Source: an uncultured Prevotella sp. (lineage in GTDB: Bacteria; Bacteroidota; Bacteroidia; Bacteroidales; Bacteroidaceae). Taken from it: a stretch of DNA of 5,504 nt. Location: contig CAKPRX010000113.1 of assembly GCA_934183135.1 (NCBI GenBank), positions 1 to 5,504 of the forward strand, given 5' to 3'. The notes under the pieces were generated by a model. That model was not told where the DNA came from and searched no databases. It saw nothing but the letters and a program-made list of their open reading frames with translations. The position numbers were made by a program, and so were the translations under genes. Within the stretch, counting starts at the first letter, position 1, and each line of letters starts with the position of its first letter. Positions 1 to 5,504 of the stretch are shown piece by piece.

Positions 1-13
1 GATGGTCATTTTG

Positions 14-57
14 GTGCTCGCGATGGTCATTACGATTCTAATGACCATCGCGAGCAC
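14..57. repeat. perfect 19-bp inverted repeat (hairpin, 6-nt loop)
   Basis: The arm GTGCTCGCGATGGTCATTA (14-32) is followed by the 6-nt spacer CGATTC and by its exact reverse complement (39-57). Ten bases inside the left arm (22-31, GATGGTCATT) also occur as a direct repeat at 1-10. The stem is long and perfectly paired. It is followed on + by only TTTAAAGG, and on - by CCAAAATG, so neither side has the strong U-tract of a classical intrinsic terminator. It could still end transcription of an unseen gene to the left, or be the tip of a dispersed repeat or a structured RNA. The inverted repeat itself is certain; its role is unknown. Confidence 0.85.
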
Positions 58-63
58 TTTAAA

Positions 64-175
64 GGTCGTTTTCGGGTAATCTGAAAATCGCGTTTTTCGG
101 CGCCGCCACCCACTCGGCGAGCGTACAGCCAAACGACAGAAGCCAGAAAAGCCCTCGCCCGATGCCGAAACGACC
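64..175. repeat. 112-bp segment bounded by an imperfect inverted pair
   Basis: GGTCGTTTTCGG (64-75) is mirrored by CCGAAACGACC (165-175), whose reverse complement differs only by one missing T. The enclosed 89 bp are richer in G+C and contain the 8-bp palindrome CGGCGCCG (98-105). The layout resembles a short palindromic intergenic element (REP-like or MITE-like) or the closing stem of a folded RNA. No transposase or target duplication is visible, so this remains a description rather than an identification. Confidence 0.45.
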
Positions 176-178
176 AAA

Positions 179-194
179 ATGTATATTTATACAT
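179..194. promoter_or_regulatory. 16-bp A/T palindrome, possible operator
   Basis: ATGTATA and TATACAT flank a central TT, a perfect 7-bp dyad. It lies in an A/T-rich patch immediately right of the inverted pair that ends at 175. Reading leftward on the minus strand, TACATTTTG at the palindrome edge resembles the Bacteroidota -7 box TAnnTTTG with one extra base, so it could mark a weak promoter pointing into the repeat. It lies about 155 bp upstream of the predicted operon promoter, which makes a direct operator role for the gcv genes less likely. Chance in A/T-rich DNA is a real alternative. Confidence 0.25.
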
Positions 195-349
195 TATCAG
201 AAAAATATTTACAGTAGCAGACCGGGGATTATCCGTTAGCACAAGTGGTTCGGAAGCCAGCGCCTGCATACAGGGATGCTTTTACCCTTTTTGCCCTTTT
301 GCCATTTTACTCTTCAACGAATGTTTTTCAGAATAAATAACGAAAGTTG

Positions 350-381
350 TGTGGCCATTCAGCTTTTTATTACTATTTTTG
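350..381 (+). promoter_or_regulatory. putative Bacteroidota-type promoter of the lplA-gcv operon
   Basis: TATTTTTG (374-381) fits the Bacteroidota -7 consensus TAnnTTTG exactly. Twenty bases upstream, TGTG (350-353) is a partial match to the -33 element TTTG; a TTG at 347-349 is an alternative at a longer spacing of 24. Initiation would fall around 387-390, leaving a leader of about 25 nt before the first ATG at 413. The position directly ahead of a tightly packed operon supports the call. The consensus is established for this phylum; the assignment here is inference from pattern and position. Confidence 0.6.
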
Positions 382-412
382 CATATCACTTTACCACTAA
401 AGAAGACCACTT

Positions 413-1120
413 ATGATCTATATAGAATCGGGCGACACACAACCCAGGCGACTAAGCTACTATCTGGCCATGGAAGAGTACGTAGCACAACACATACTGA
501 GGGGCGAGGACTGCTTCTTCATGTGGCAGGTGACGCCTTCTGTCATATTCGGCCGCAATCAGGTTCCCCAGAACGAGGTCAACATAGACTACTGCCGCCG
601 GCACGGCATAGCCATGTTCCGCCGCAAGAGCGGAGGCGGCTGCGTGTATGCCGACATGAGCAACGTGATGCTCTCGTACATCACTCCCGACGAGAATGTA
701 GACCAGACCTTTGCCCGCTACCTGGACATGGTGGCCGGCAGCCTGCAGGCAATGGGCATAGACGCCCACAAGAACGACCACAACGACATTATGATAGGCG
801 ACCGCAAGGTTTCGGGCAACGCCATCTATCACCTGCCAGGCAGCAACATCGCCCACGGTACCCTGCTCTACGATACCGACATGGAGAACATGCTCAAGGC
901 CATCACGCCATCACGGCAGAAGTTGGACAAGCACGGTGTAGAGAGTGTACGGCAGCGTATATGCCTGCTCAAGGACTACACCCCCATCCCCTTTGCCGAC
1001 ATACGGGCACGGCTGAAAACCACCCTGTGCCAGCACCACTACGCGCTGACCGACAGGGACCAGGCTGGCATAGCCGACATAGAGCGCGAATACCTGGACC
1101 CGGCCTTTATAGGCATATAG
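413..1120 (+). CDS. lplA: lipoate-protein ligase A-like protein, single-domain form
   Basis: This 235-residue protein belongs to the BPL/LplA/LipB cofactor transferase fold. RRKSGGGCVYAD (residues 70-81) matches the lipoate/adenylate-binding loop RRxSGGGxVYxD. GDRKVSGNA (129-137) carries the ligase lysine Lys132, equivalent to Lys133 of E. coli LplA, and HGTLLYDTD follows. The motif NDHNDIMI (121-128) resembles the RNDL region of true ligases and lacks the catalytic Cys that LipM and LipL octanoyl/lipoyl transferases carry there, which favours ligase chemistry. E. coli LplA is about 338 residues; the C-terminal accessory domain is absent here and no separate partner is visible in the window. 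As first gene of the glycine cleavage operon, it probably lipoylates GcvH in the cytoplasm. ATG 413 fits the promoter and the start of the conserved region. The gene ends in TAG; what follows does not extend the protein in a recognisable way. The exact reaction (ATP-dependent ligase or transferase) is not settled. Confidence 0.85.
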   Translation: MIYIESGDTQPRRLSYYLAMEEYVAQHILRGEDCFFMWQVTPSVIFGRNQVPQNEVNIDYCRRHGIAMFRRKSGGGCVYADMSNVMLSYITPDENVDQTFARYLDMVAGSLQAMGIDAHKNDHNDIMIGDRKVSGNAIYHLPGSNIAHGTLLYDTDMENMLKAITPSRQKLDKHGVESVRQRICLLKDYTPIPFADIRARLKTTLCQHHYALTDRDQAGIADIEREYLDPAFIGI

Positions 1121-1140
1121 AGGAGGCCGCGGCAGTACAG

Positions 1141-1172
1141 AACACTAACTATTTATAATATAATTAAGGTAT
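1141..1172 (+). promoter_or_regulatory. A/T-rich translation leader of gcvT, no Shine-Dalgarno
   Basis: The 32 nt before the gcvT ATG contain only 5 G/C bases, in an operon that is otherwise G+C-rich. No Shine-Dalgarno sequence stands at a usable distance. An AGGAGG at 1121-1126 lies about 46 nt upstream and has no start codon in range. Unstructured A/T-rich leaders are typical of Bacteroidota translation initiation, and this one supports ATG 1173 as the start. Confidence 0.55.
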
Positions 1173-2204
1173 ATGGAAAACAAGAAGACCTGTCTGTATG
1201 ACAAACACGTGGCGCTGGGTGCGCTCATTCAACCTTTTGGCGGTTTCGACATGCCTATTCAGTACACATCCATTATCGACGAGCACAACGCGGTACGCCA
1301 GCACTGTGGCGTGTTCGACGTGTCGCACATGGGTGAGGTCAGGGTTACCGGCCCTGACGCCGAGCGGTATGTAAACCATATATTCACCAACGATGTGACC
1401 AACGCCCCGATAGGCAAGATATACTATGGCATGATGTGCTATCCCGATGGAGGCACGGTAGACGACTTGCTGGTCTACAAGATGGGCGAGCAAGACTTTT
1501 TCATCGTCATCAACGCGGCCAACATAGACAAGGACGTGGCCTGGATGACCGCCCACACCGAGGGGATGAACGTGAACGTAGACCACCAGTCTGACCGCTA
1601 CGGGCAACTGGCCGTACAGGGCCCCGAGTCGGCCCAGGTAATGGAGGAGGTGCTGGGGCTGCCCTGCAGCGAGCTGGTTTTCTACACCGTTAAGACCATC
1701 GACATTCCAGGCGAGCAGCTCATCGTGTCGCGCACAGGCTATACCGGCGAGGATGGCTTCGAGATTTACGGCTCGCACGACTATATACGCAGCGCGTGGG
1801 ACAAGCTGATGGCCAGCGGCCGCTGCAAGCCCTGCGGACTGGGCTGCCGCGACACCCTGCGCTTCGAGGTGGGCCTGCCCCTCTATGGCGACGAGCTGAG
1901 CGCTGACATCTCGCCCGTTATGGCCGGCCTCTCCATGTTCTGCAAGCTGGACAAGCCCGAGTTTATCGGCCGCGAGGCACTCATCGACCAGAAGACCAAC
2001 GGGGTGAGCCGCCGGCTACGCGGCATAGAGCTGCAGGGACACGCCGTGCCACGCCATGGCTACCCTGTCCTCAAGGACGGCCGCGAGGTGGGTGTCGTTA
2101 CCACCGGCTATCGCCTGCTCTCGGTAGACAAGAGTTGTGCCGTGGCACTGGTTGACGCCTCGCTCAAACTGGGCGACACCGTCGAGGTTCAGATTCGCAA
2201 GTAG
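1173..2204 (+). CDS. gcvT: aminomethyltransferase, glycine cleavage T-protein (C-terminus cut by in-frame TAG)
   Basis: GcvT takes the aminomethyl group from the lipoyl arm of GcvH, releases ammonia and forms 5,10-methylenetetrahydrofolate. The 343 residues show the family's landmarks in order: GGFDMPIQY (23-31), DVSHMGE (49-55), GGTVDDLLVY (93-102) with Asp97 at the position of the catalytic Asp (Asp101 in E. coli), SRTGYTGEDGFEIY (186-199), CRDTLRFEVGLPLYGDEL (225-242) and GVVTTGY (307-313) in the C-terminal barrel. The frame closes at TAG 2202-2204, straight after VEVQIRK. The next 18 codons of the same frame encode the expected family tail and end at TAA 2259-2261; restored, the protein would be 362 residues, close to the usual length. 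Translation stopping at TAG would lose the last 19 positions, part of the C-terminal domain. The gene is thus truncated, read through, or carries a sequence error; the rest of the protein looks intact and conserved. Confidence 0.93.
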   Translation: MENKKTCLYDKHVALGALIQPFGGFDMPIQYTSIIDEHNAVRQHCGVFDVSHMGEVRVTGPDAERYVNHIFTNDVTNAPIGKIYYGMMCYPDGGTVDDLLVYKMGEQDFFIVINAANIDKDVAWMTAHTEGMNVNVDHQSDRYGQLAVQGPESAQVMEEVLGLPCSELVFYTVKTIDIPGEQLIVSRTGYTGEDGFEIYGSHDYIRSAWDKLMASGRCKPCGLGCRDTLRFEVGLPLYGDELSADISPVMAGLSMFCKLDKPEFIGREALIDQKTNGVSRRLRGIELQGHAVPRHGYPVLKDGREVGVVTTGYRLLSVDKSCAVALVDASLKLGDTVEVQIRK

Positions 2205-2261
2205 ACGTTCGCCGGCACTATCGTCAAGAAGAAGTTCTACGAGAAGCACTATCACAAATAA
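2202..2261 (+). other. in-frame amber codon and detached C-terminal tail of gcvT
   Basis: After TAG (2202-2204) the gcvT frame continues as TFAGTIVKKKFYEKHYHK and then TAA. As I recall the family, GcvT of Bacteroidota ends with a lysine followed by TFPGTVVKKRFYDK-like sequence, so a single A-to-T change of AAG to TAG would explain the stop. Fifteen of the 18 tail codons end in G or C, like the rest of the operon, so the tail shows no decay. From TAA 2261 to the gcvH ATG the gap is 45 nt, close to the 52-nt gap ahead of gcvT. No start codon of its own lies in the tail. Confidence 0.85.
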
Positions 2262-2278
2262 ACCCCCATTTCACACAG

Positions 2279-2306
2279 AATAATAACTTATATAACAGAA
2301 ATAATT
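2279..2306 (+). promoter_or_regulatory. A/T-rich translation leader of gcvH, no Shine-Dalgarno
   Basis: Only 3 of these 28 nt are G or C. They lie just ahead of ATG 2307 and contain no Shine-Dalgarno motif. The pattern matches the leader of gcvT and fits the Bacteroidota mode of initiation. It supports the chosen gcvH start. Confidence 0.5.
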
Positions 2307-2684
2307 ATGGCTAAAGTATTGGAAGGACTCTATTACTCAGAGTCGCACGAGTATGTAAAGGTAGAAGGCGAGTATGGCTACATCGGAATAACCGACTACG
2401 CGCAGCACGAGCTGGGCAACGTGGTATATGTAGACATGCCCGAGGTAGACGACGAGGTTACAGCCGGCGAGGAGTTTGGCGCGGTAGAGAGTGTCAAGGC
2501 GGCTTCGGACCTGAACTCGCCCGTAAGCGGCACGGTGGCCGAGGTAAACGAGGAGCTGGAAGACCAGCCCGAGAAGATTAACGAGGATGCCTTTGCCAAC
2601 TGGATTATCAAGGTAAAACTGGCCGACAAGAGCGAGCTGGACAACCTGATGGATGCCAAGGCTTACGAGGAGTTTACCAAATAA
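2307..2684 (+). CDS. gcvH: glycine cleavage system H-protein (lipoyl carrier)
   Basis: GcvH is the mobile carrier of the complex: its lipoyl-lysine arm visits the P-, T- and L-proteins in turn. The 125-residue length is normal for the family. The lipoylation motif ESVKAASDLNSPVSG (61-75) places the modified lysine at Lys64. Other landmarks are the N-terminal YYSESHEYV (9-17), GITDYAQHELGNVVYVDMP (27-45) and, near the end, INEDAFANWIIKV. The protein is strongly acidic, as usual for H-proteins. No key residue is missing. The ligase-like protein at the head of the operon is its likely modifying enzyme (inference from context). Confidence 0.97.
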   Translation: MAKVLEGLYYSESHEYVKVEGEYGYIGITDYAQHELGNVVYVDMPEVDDEVTAGEEFGAVESVKAASDLNSPVSGTVAEVNEELEDQPEKINEDAFANWIIKVKLADKSELDNLMDAKAYEEFTK

Positions 2685-2700
2685 AACGCCCACTGCGACT

Positions 2701-4020
2701 ATGGCTTACAAATATTTTCCACAAACCGACGAGGACATCCGGGAGATGCTGGCGCGCATAGGCGTGGGCTCCCTGGACGACCTCTATGCCGAGGTGCCCG
2801 ACCAGATAAGGTTCAAGGGCGACTACCAGTTGCCCGAGGCCATGAGCGAGGTCGAGGTGCGGCAGTACATAGGCCGTCTGGCCGACAGCAACCACCAGCT
2901 GGTGTGTTTTGCCGGTGCCGGCGTGTACGACCACTATACACCTTCGGCCATCCCGTCGCTGATAGAGCGGTCTGAGTTTCTGACCAGCTACACACCCTAT
3001 CAGGCCGAGATATCGCAGGGAACCCTGCACTACATCTTCGAGTACCAGTCCATGATGAGCGAGCTTACCGGCATGGACATATCTAACGCCTCTATGTACG
3101 ACGGCACCACGGCTACGGCCGAGGCCGTACTGATGGCCAACGCATCGAGCAAGAAGTCGAACCGCGTACTGGTCTCTGAGACTCTCGACCCTAAGACACG
3201 GGCCGTAGTAGATACCTATGCCCACTACCATGGCATAGAGATAGTTACCGTGCCGGCTCAGGACGGCGTCATGTCGCGTTCGGCACTCGACACCCTGCTC
3301 GACCAGGCGCCCGCAGCCGGCGTGGTGGTTCAGCAACCCAACCGCTACGGCATCATCGAGGACTACAGTGGACTGGCTGACAGCTGCCATGCCCACAAGT
3401 CACTGCTGATAATGAACAGCATAGCCGCCGACCTGGCCCTGCTCAAGACTCCCGGCGAATGGGGCGCCGACATAGCAGTAGGCGACGGGCAGTCGCTCGG
3501 CATACCCATGACCTTTGGCGGCCCATCGGTAGGCTACATGTGCTGTACAGATAAACTGATGCGCAAAATGCCTGGCCGCATCGTCGGAAAGACCCTCGAC
3601 AGCAACGGGCAGCGGGCTTTCGTGCTCACCCTGCAGGCTCGCGAACAGCACATCAGGCGCCAGAAAGCCACATCCAACATCTGCTCTAACGAGTCGCTCA
3701 TGGCGCTCTATGTAACCATATACATGAGCCTGATGGGAAAGGCGGGCCTGAAGGAGGCAGCCCAGATGTCGTATGACGGGGCCCACTATCTGTACGAGCA
3801 GCTGCTGGCCAGCGAACGGTTTACACCTGCCTTTGACCAGCCGTTCTTCAATGAGTTCTGCATCAACTATACGGGCGATGTAGATGCCCTGCTCCGAAAG
3901 CTGGAAGCCAAGGGCATACTGGGCGGAGTCAAGGTGGGCGACCATACGCTGATGATGGCCGTAACCGAGAAACGCACCAAGGAAGAAGTAGACCATTTAA
4001 TTAAGTTGTGCCATGAATAA
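2701..4020 (+). CDS. gcvPA: glycine dehydrogenase (decarboxylating), P-protein subunit 1
   Basis: This is the N-terminal half of the P-protein, which with GcvPB forms the PLP enzyme that decarboxylates glycine and aminomethylates lipoyl-GcvH. The 439 residues cover the whole subunit. Landmarks are FAGAGVYDHYTPSAI (70-84), LTSYTPYQAEISQGTLHYIF (94-113), SMYDGTTATAEA (131-142), GDGQSLGIPMTFGGPSVGYM (261-280), MPGRIVGKTLD (290-300) and AREQHIRRQKATSNICSNES (313-332). I chose ATG 2701 because MAYKYFPQTDEDIREML is the usual start of the family; a longer frame opening at 2653 would overlap the end of gcvH and add unrelated sequence. It begins 16 nt after gcvH, and its stop overlaps the gcvPB start by 8 nt, suggesting translational coupling. 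NRYG (214-217) replaces the NFFG-like motif I would expect; this is probably a tolerated variation. Confidence 0.95.
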   Translation: MAYKYFPQTDEDIREMLARIGVGSLDDLYAEVPDQIRFKGDYQLPEAMSEVEVRQYIGRLADSNHQLVCFAGAGVYDHYTPSAIPSLIERSEFLTSYTPYQAEISQGTLHYIFEYQSMMSELTGMDISNASMYDGTTATAEAVLMANASSKKSNRVLVSETLDPKTRAVVDTYAHYHGIEIVTVPAQDGVMSRSALDTLLDQAPAAGVVVQQPNRYGIIEDYSGLADSCHAHKSLLIMNSIAADLALLKTPGEWGADIAVGDGQSLGIPMTFGGPSVGYMCCTDKLMRKMPGRIVGKTLDSNGQRAFVLTLQAREQHIRRQKATSNICSNESLMALYVTIYMSLMGKAGLKEAAQMSYDGAHYLYEQLLASERFTPAFDQPFFNEFCINYTGDVDALLRKLEAKGILGGVKVGDHTLMMAVTEKRTKEEVDHLIKLCHE

Positions 4021-5470
4021 TAGATTATACGGAAACCTTATTTTCGAGTTGTCGCACCCTGGATGCAAGGGCTACAGCCTGCCCCGCAACCACTTTGGCC
4101 ATCATGAGCTGCCGGCTAACCTGCGCCGCGACCACGATGCAGACCTGCCCGAGTGCGACGAGCTCACGGTGGTAAGACATTACACCAATCTGAGTGGTAA
4201 CAACTTCGGCGTGGACAACGGTTTCTACCCCCTCGGCAGCTGTACTATGAAGTACAATCCCTGCATCAACGAGGAGATAGCCAATCTGCCTCAGTTTGCC
4301 AACCTGCACCCTCTGCAGCCGGCCGACAGCTGTCAGGGCGCTCTCGAAGTGGAGTACAATCTGCAGCATAGCCTGGCCGAACTGACAGGCATGGCCGACT
4401 TCACGCTCAATCCTTTTGCCGGGGCTCATGGCGAACTCACAGGTCTGATGATTATACGCAGTTACCACCAGAGCCGCCACGATGACAAGCGCGTCAAGGT
4501 CATCGTGCCCGACTCTGCACATGGCACCAACCCGGCATCGGCCGCTGTCTGCGGGTTAGAGATAGTCGAGGTGAAGAGCACGGCCAACGGCCTGGTTGAC
4601 GTAGAAGACCTGAAGCCGCTCCTGGGCGACGACATCGCCGCCATTATGATGACCAATCCCAATACGCTGGGCCTCTTCGAGACCGAGATACCCGAGATAG
4701 CCAAGCTGGTACATGCCTGTGGCGCGCTGATGTACTATGACGGTGCCAACCTGAACCCCATGTTAGGGGCATGCCGCCCGGGCGACATGGGATTTGACGT
4801 GATGCACGTAAACCTGCACAAGACATTCTCAACGCCACACGGTGGCGGTGGCCCAGGCAGCGGACCGGTCGGCGTGCGCGAGGGCCTGGAGCAGTTCCTG
4901 CCTTCGCCACACGTAGTCAAGGCCGACGGCAAATTTGCCGTCAGCAACAGCAGCTTCAACCACGTAGGGGCTTTCCTGGGCAACTTCGGGGTTATCCTGC
5001 GTGCCTATACCTACATCCTGTCGCTGGGCCGCGAGAACATCAAGATGGTAGGCCCGCTGGCCACGCTCAACGCCAACTATATCAAGGAGAGCCTGAAGGA
5101 TGTATATGAACTTCCCATCGCTGGGCTGTGTAAGCACGAGTTTGTATTCGATGGCCTGAAGGACAAGAGTACCGACGTTACAACCATGGACGTGGCCAAA
5201 CGGCTGCTCGACTATGGATACCACGCGCCAACGATTTACTTCCCGTTGCTATTCCATCAGGCTATGATGATAGAGCCTACCGAGAACGAGAGCAAGCAGA
5301 CCATTGACGGCTTCATAACGGTCTTGCGTAAGATAGCTCAGGAGGCCAAGGATACTCCGGACATGGTAAAATCGGCTCCACACAACACGCCCATTGCCAG
5401 AGTGGACGACGTACTGGCTGCTAAGCATCCGATACTAACTTACAAGCAACTGGTAAATGACAAAGACTGA
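4013..5470 (+). CDS. gcvPB: glycine dehydrogenase (decarboxylating), P-protein subunit 2 (PLP-binding)
   Basis: GcvPB is the C-terminal, cofactor-bearing half of the two-subunit P-protein. The 485-residue length is normal. FELSHPGCKGYSLP (11-24) is the standard opening. Next come FYPLGSCTMKYNP (71-83), PFAGAHGELTGL (134-145), DSAHGTNPASA (167-177) and MTNPNTLGLFE (213-223), then NLHKTFSTPHGGGGPGSGP (267-285), in which Lys270 is the expected Schiff-base lysine for PLP. The glycine-rich stretch after it is also family-typical. The start at ATG 4013 lies inside the end of gcvPA (shared ATGAATAA), and the end overlaps lpd by 14 nt, so the last three genes are probably translationally coupled. No truncation or missing active-site residue is seen. 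Two-subunit P-proteins are common in Firmicutes, Thermotogae and archaea, whereas E. coli has one fused chain. Confidence 0.96.
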   Translation: MNNRLYGNLIFELSHPGCKGYSLPRNHFGHHELPANLRRDHDADLPECDELTVVRHYTNLSGNNFGVDNGFYPLGSCTMKYNPCINEEIANLPQFANLHPLQPADSCQGALEVEYNLQHSLAELTGMADFTLNPFAGAHGELTGLMIIRSYHQSRHDDKRVKVIVPDSAHGTNPASAAVCGLEIVEVKSTANGLVDVEDLKPLLGDDIAAIMMTNPNTLGLFETEIPEIAKLVHACGALMYYDGANLNPMLGACRPGDMGFDVMHVNLHKTFSTPHGGGGPGSGPVGVREGLEQFLPSPHVVKADGKFAVSNSSFNHVGAFLGNFGVILRAYTYILSLGRENIKMVGPLATLNANYIKESLKDVYELPIAGLCKHEFVFDGLKDKSTDVTTMDVAKRLLDYGYHAPTIYFPLLFHQAMMIEPTENESKQTIDGFITVLRKIAQEAKDTPDMVKSAPHNTPIARVDDVLAAKHPILTYKQLVNDKD

Positions 5471-5504
5471 TCTGATAATCATAGGAAGCGGCCCGGGGGG
5501 ATAC
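5457..5504 (+). CDS. lpdA: dihydrolipoyl dehydrogenase, L-protein (5' end only)
   Basis: Only 16 codons are in the window. They read MTKTDLIIIGSGPGGY, a beta-strand followed by the GxGxxG dinucleotide-binding fingerprint typical of the FAD-binding N-terminus of Lpd. The position after gcvPB supports the L-protein, which reoxidises dihydrolipoyl-GcvH and passes electrons through FAD and a redox disulfide to NAD+. The disulfide motif lies beyond the edge. ATG 5457 overlaps the end of gcvPB by 14 nt in another frame. Other flavoprotein disulfide reductases share this fingerprint, so the identity rests on context as well as sequence. Confidence 0.85.
   Translation, partial: MTKTDLIIIGSGPGGY

Larger units (their letters stand above)
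1..412. other. intergenic region with repeats and operon promoter; no supported gene
   Basis: I find no protein-coding gene here that I can support. The left part (1-175) is dominated by inverted repeats built on a GGTCRTT motif. It is followed by an A/T-rich stretch (176-212) with a small palindrome, then a mixed-composition segment (213-279) with no recognisable element. Next is a T/C-rich run (279-313) in which TTTT alternates with CC or GCC, and finally the promoter and short leader of the lplA-gcv operon. I looked for a glycine riboswitch and saw none, and the predicted leader of about 25 nt is too short to hold one. The gene upstream of this region is outside the window, so whether the hairpin belongs to its 3' end cannot be decided. 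Confidence 0.7.

Noticed and set aside
30..269. 79-codon open frame on the minus strand in the upstream region
   Set aside because: It has no recognisable domain, is rich in Arg and Trp in an unstructured way, and its 3' part runs into the hairpin repeat. It is more likely a chance open frame over a repeat than a gene.
213..280. Possible tRNA or small RNA (contains GGTTCGG and short stems)
   Set aside because: I could not build an acceptor stem or a cloverleaf on either strand; the stems are only 4 bp and have no consistent fold.
1121..1126. AGGAGG just after the lplA stop, a perfect Shine-Dalgarno-like string
   Set aside because: No start codon lies within usable distance; the gcvT ATG is about 46 nt further on, and this phylum does not generally rely on such sites. 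Treated as chance.
349..1158. 269-codon frame on the plus strand overlapping lplA
   Set aside because: It is a shifted frame of the lplA-like gene. Its translation is low-complexity, rich in His, Arg and Pro, and its start lies upstream of the promoter -7 box.
2674..3996. Long minus-strand open frames opposite gcvPA, and similar ones opposite gcvT, gcvH and gcvPB
   Set aside because: They mirror conserved genes on the plus strand. They stay open because the coding strand rarely uses TTA, CTA and TCA codons. No family motif or promoter supports them.
4013..4020. Programmed frameshift joining gcvPA and gcvPB into one fused P-protein
   Set aside because: No slippery heptamer or downstream hairpin is evident at the 8-nt overlap, both halves have complete family-typical ends, and separate subunits are a known architecture.

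Overview
The window holds the head and nearly all of a glycine cleavage operon, read entirely on the + strand. In order it encodes a lipoate-protein ligase-like protein, GcvT (T-protein), GcvH (H-protein), GcvPA and GcvPB (the two halves of the P-protein), and the first 16 codons of dihydrolipoyl dehydrogenase (L-protein), which runs off the right edge. The protein sequences, a TAnnTTTG-type promoter box ahead of the first gene, and A/T-rich translation leaders without Shine-Dalgarno sequences all point to a Bacteroidota bacterium, probably Bacteroidales and perhaps a Prevotella-like one. The genus is an inference.

Layout: positions 1-412 contain no gene I can support. They hold a perfect 19-bp inverted repeat (14-57), a larger inverted pair of a GGTCGTTT(T)CGG motif (64-75 and 165-175), a small A/T palindrome (179-194) and a putative promoter (about 350-381). 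Then come lplA-like (413-1120), gcvT (1173-2204, with a continuation in the same frame to 2261), gcvH (2307-2684), gcvPA (2701-4020), gcvPB (4013-5470) and the partial lpd (5457-5504). Gene spacing tightens downstream: 52 nt, then 45 nt (measured from the restored gcvT end), 16 nt, an 8-nt overlap and a 14-nt overlap.

Together these genes would make a self-contained glycine cleavage system. GcvPA/GcvPB decarboxylates glycine and loads the aminomethyl group on the lipoyl arm of GcvH. GcvT releases ammonia and passes the one-carbon unit to tetrahydrofolate. Lpd reoxidises the dihydrolipoyl arm with NAD+. The ligase-like protein at the front plausibly attaches the lipoyl group to Lys64 of GcvH.

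The most notable anomaly is an in-frame amber codon (TAG, 2202-2204) in gcvT. The 18 codons after it encode the conserved C-terminal tail of the GcvT family and end in TAA. The encoded T-protein is therefore either truncated by 19 residues through a recent nonsense change or a sequence error, or the UAG is read through. I see no clearly novel multi-gene system here; the amber codon and the upstream repeat are the points worth following.
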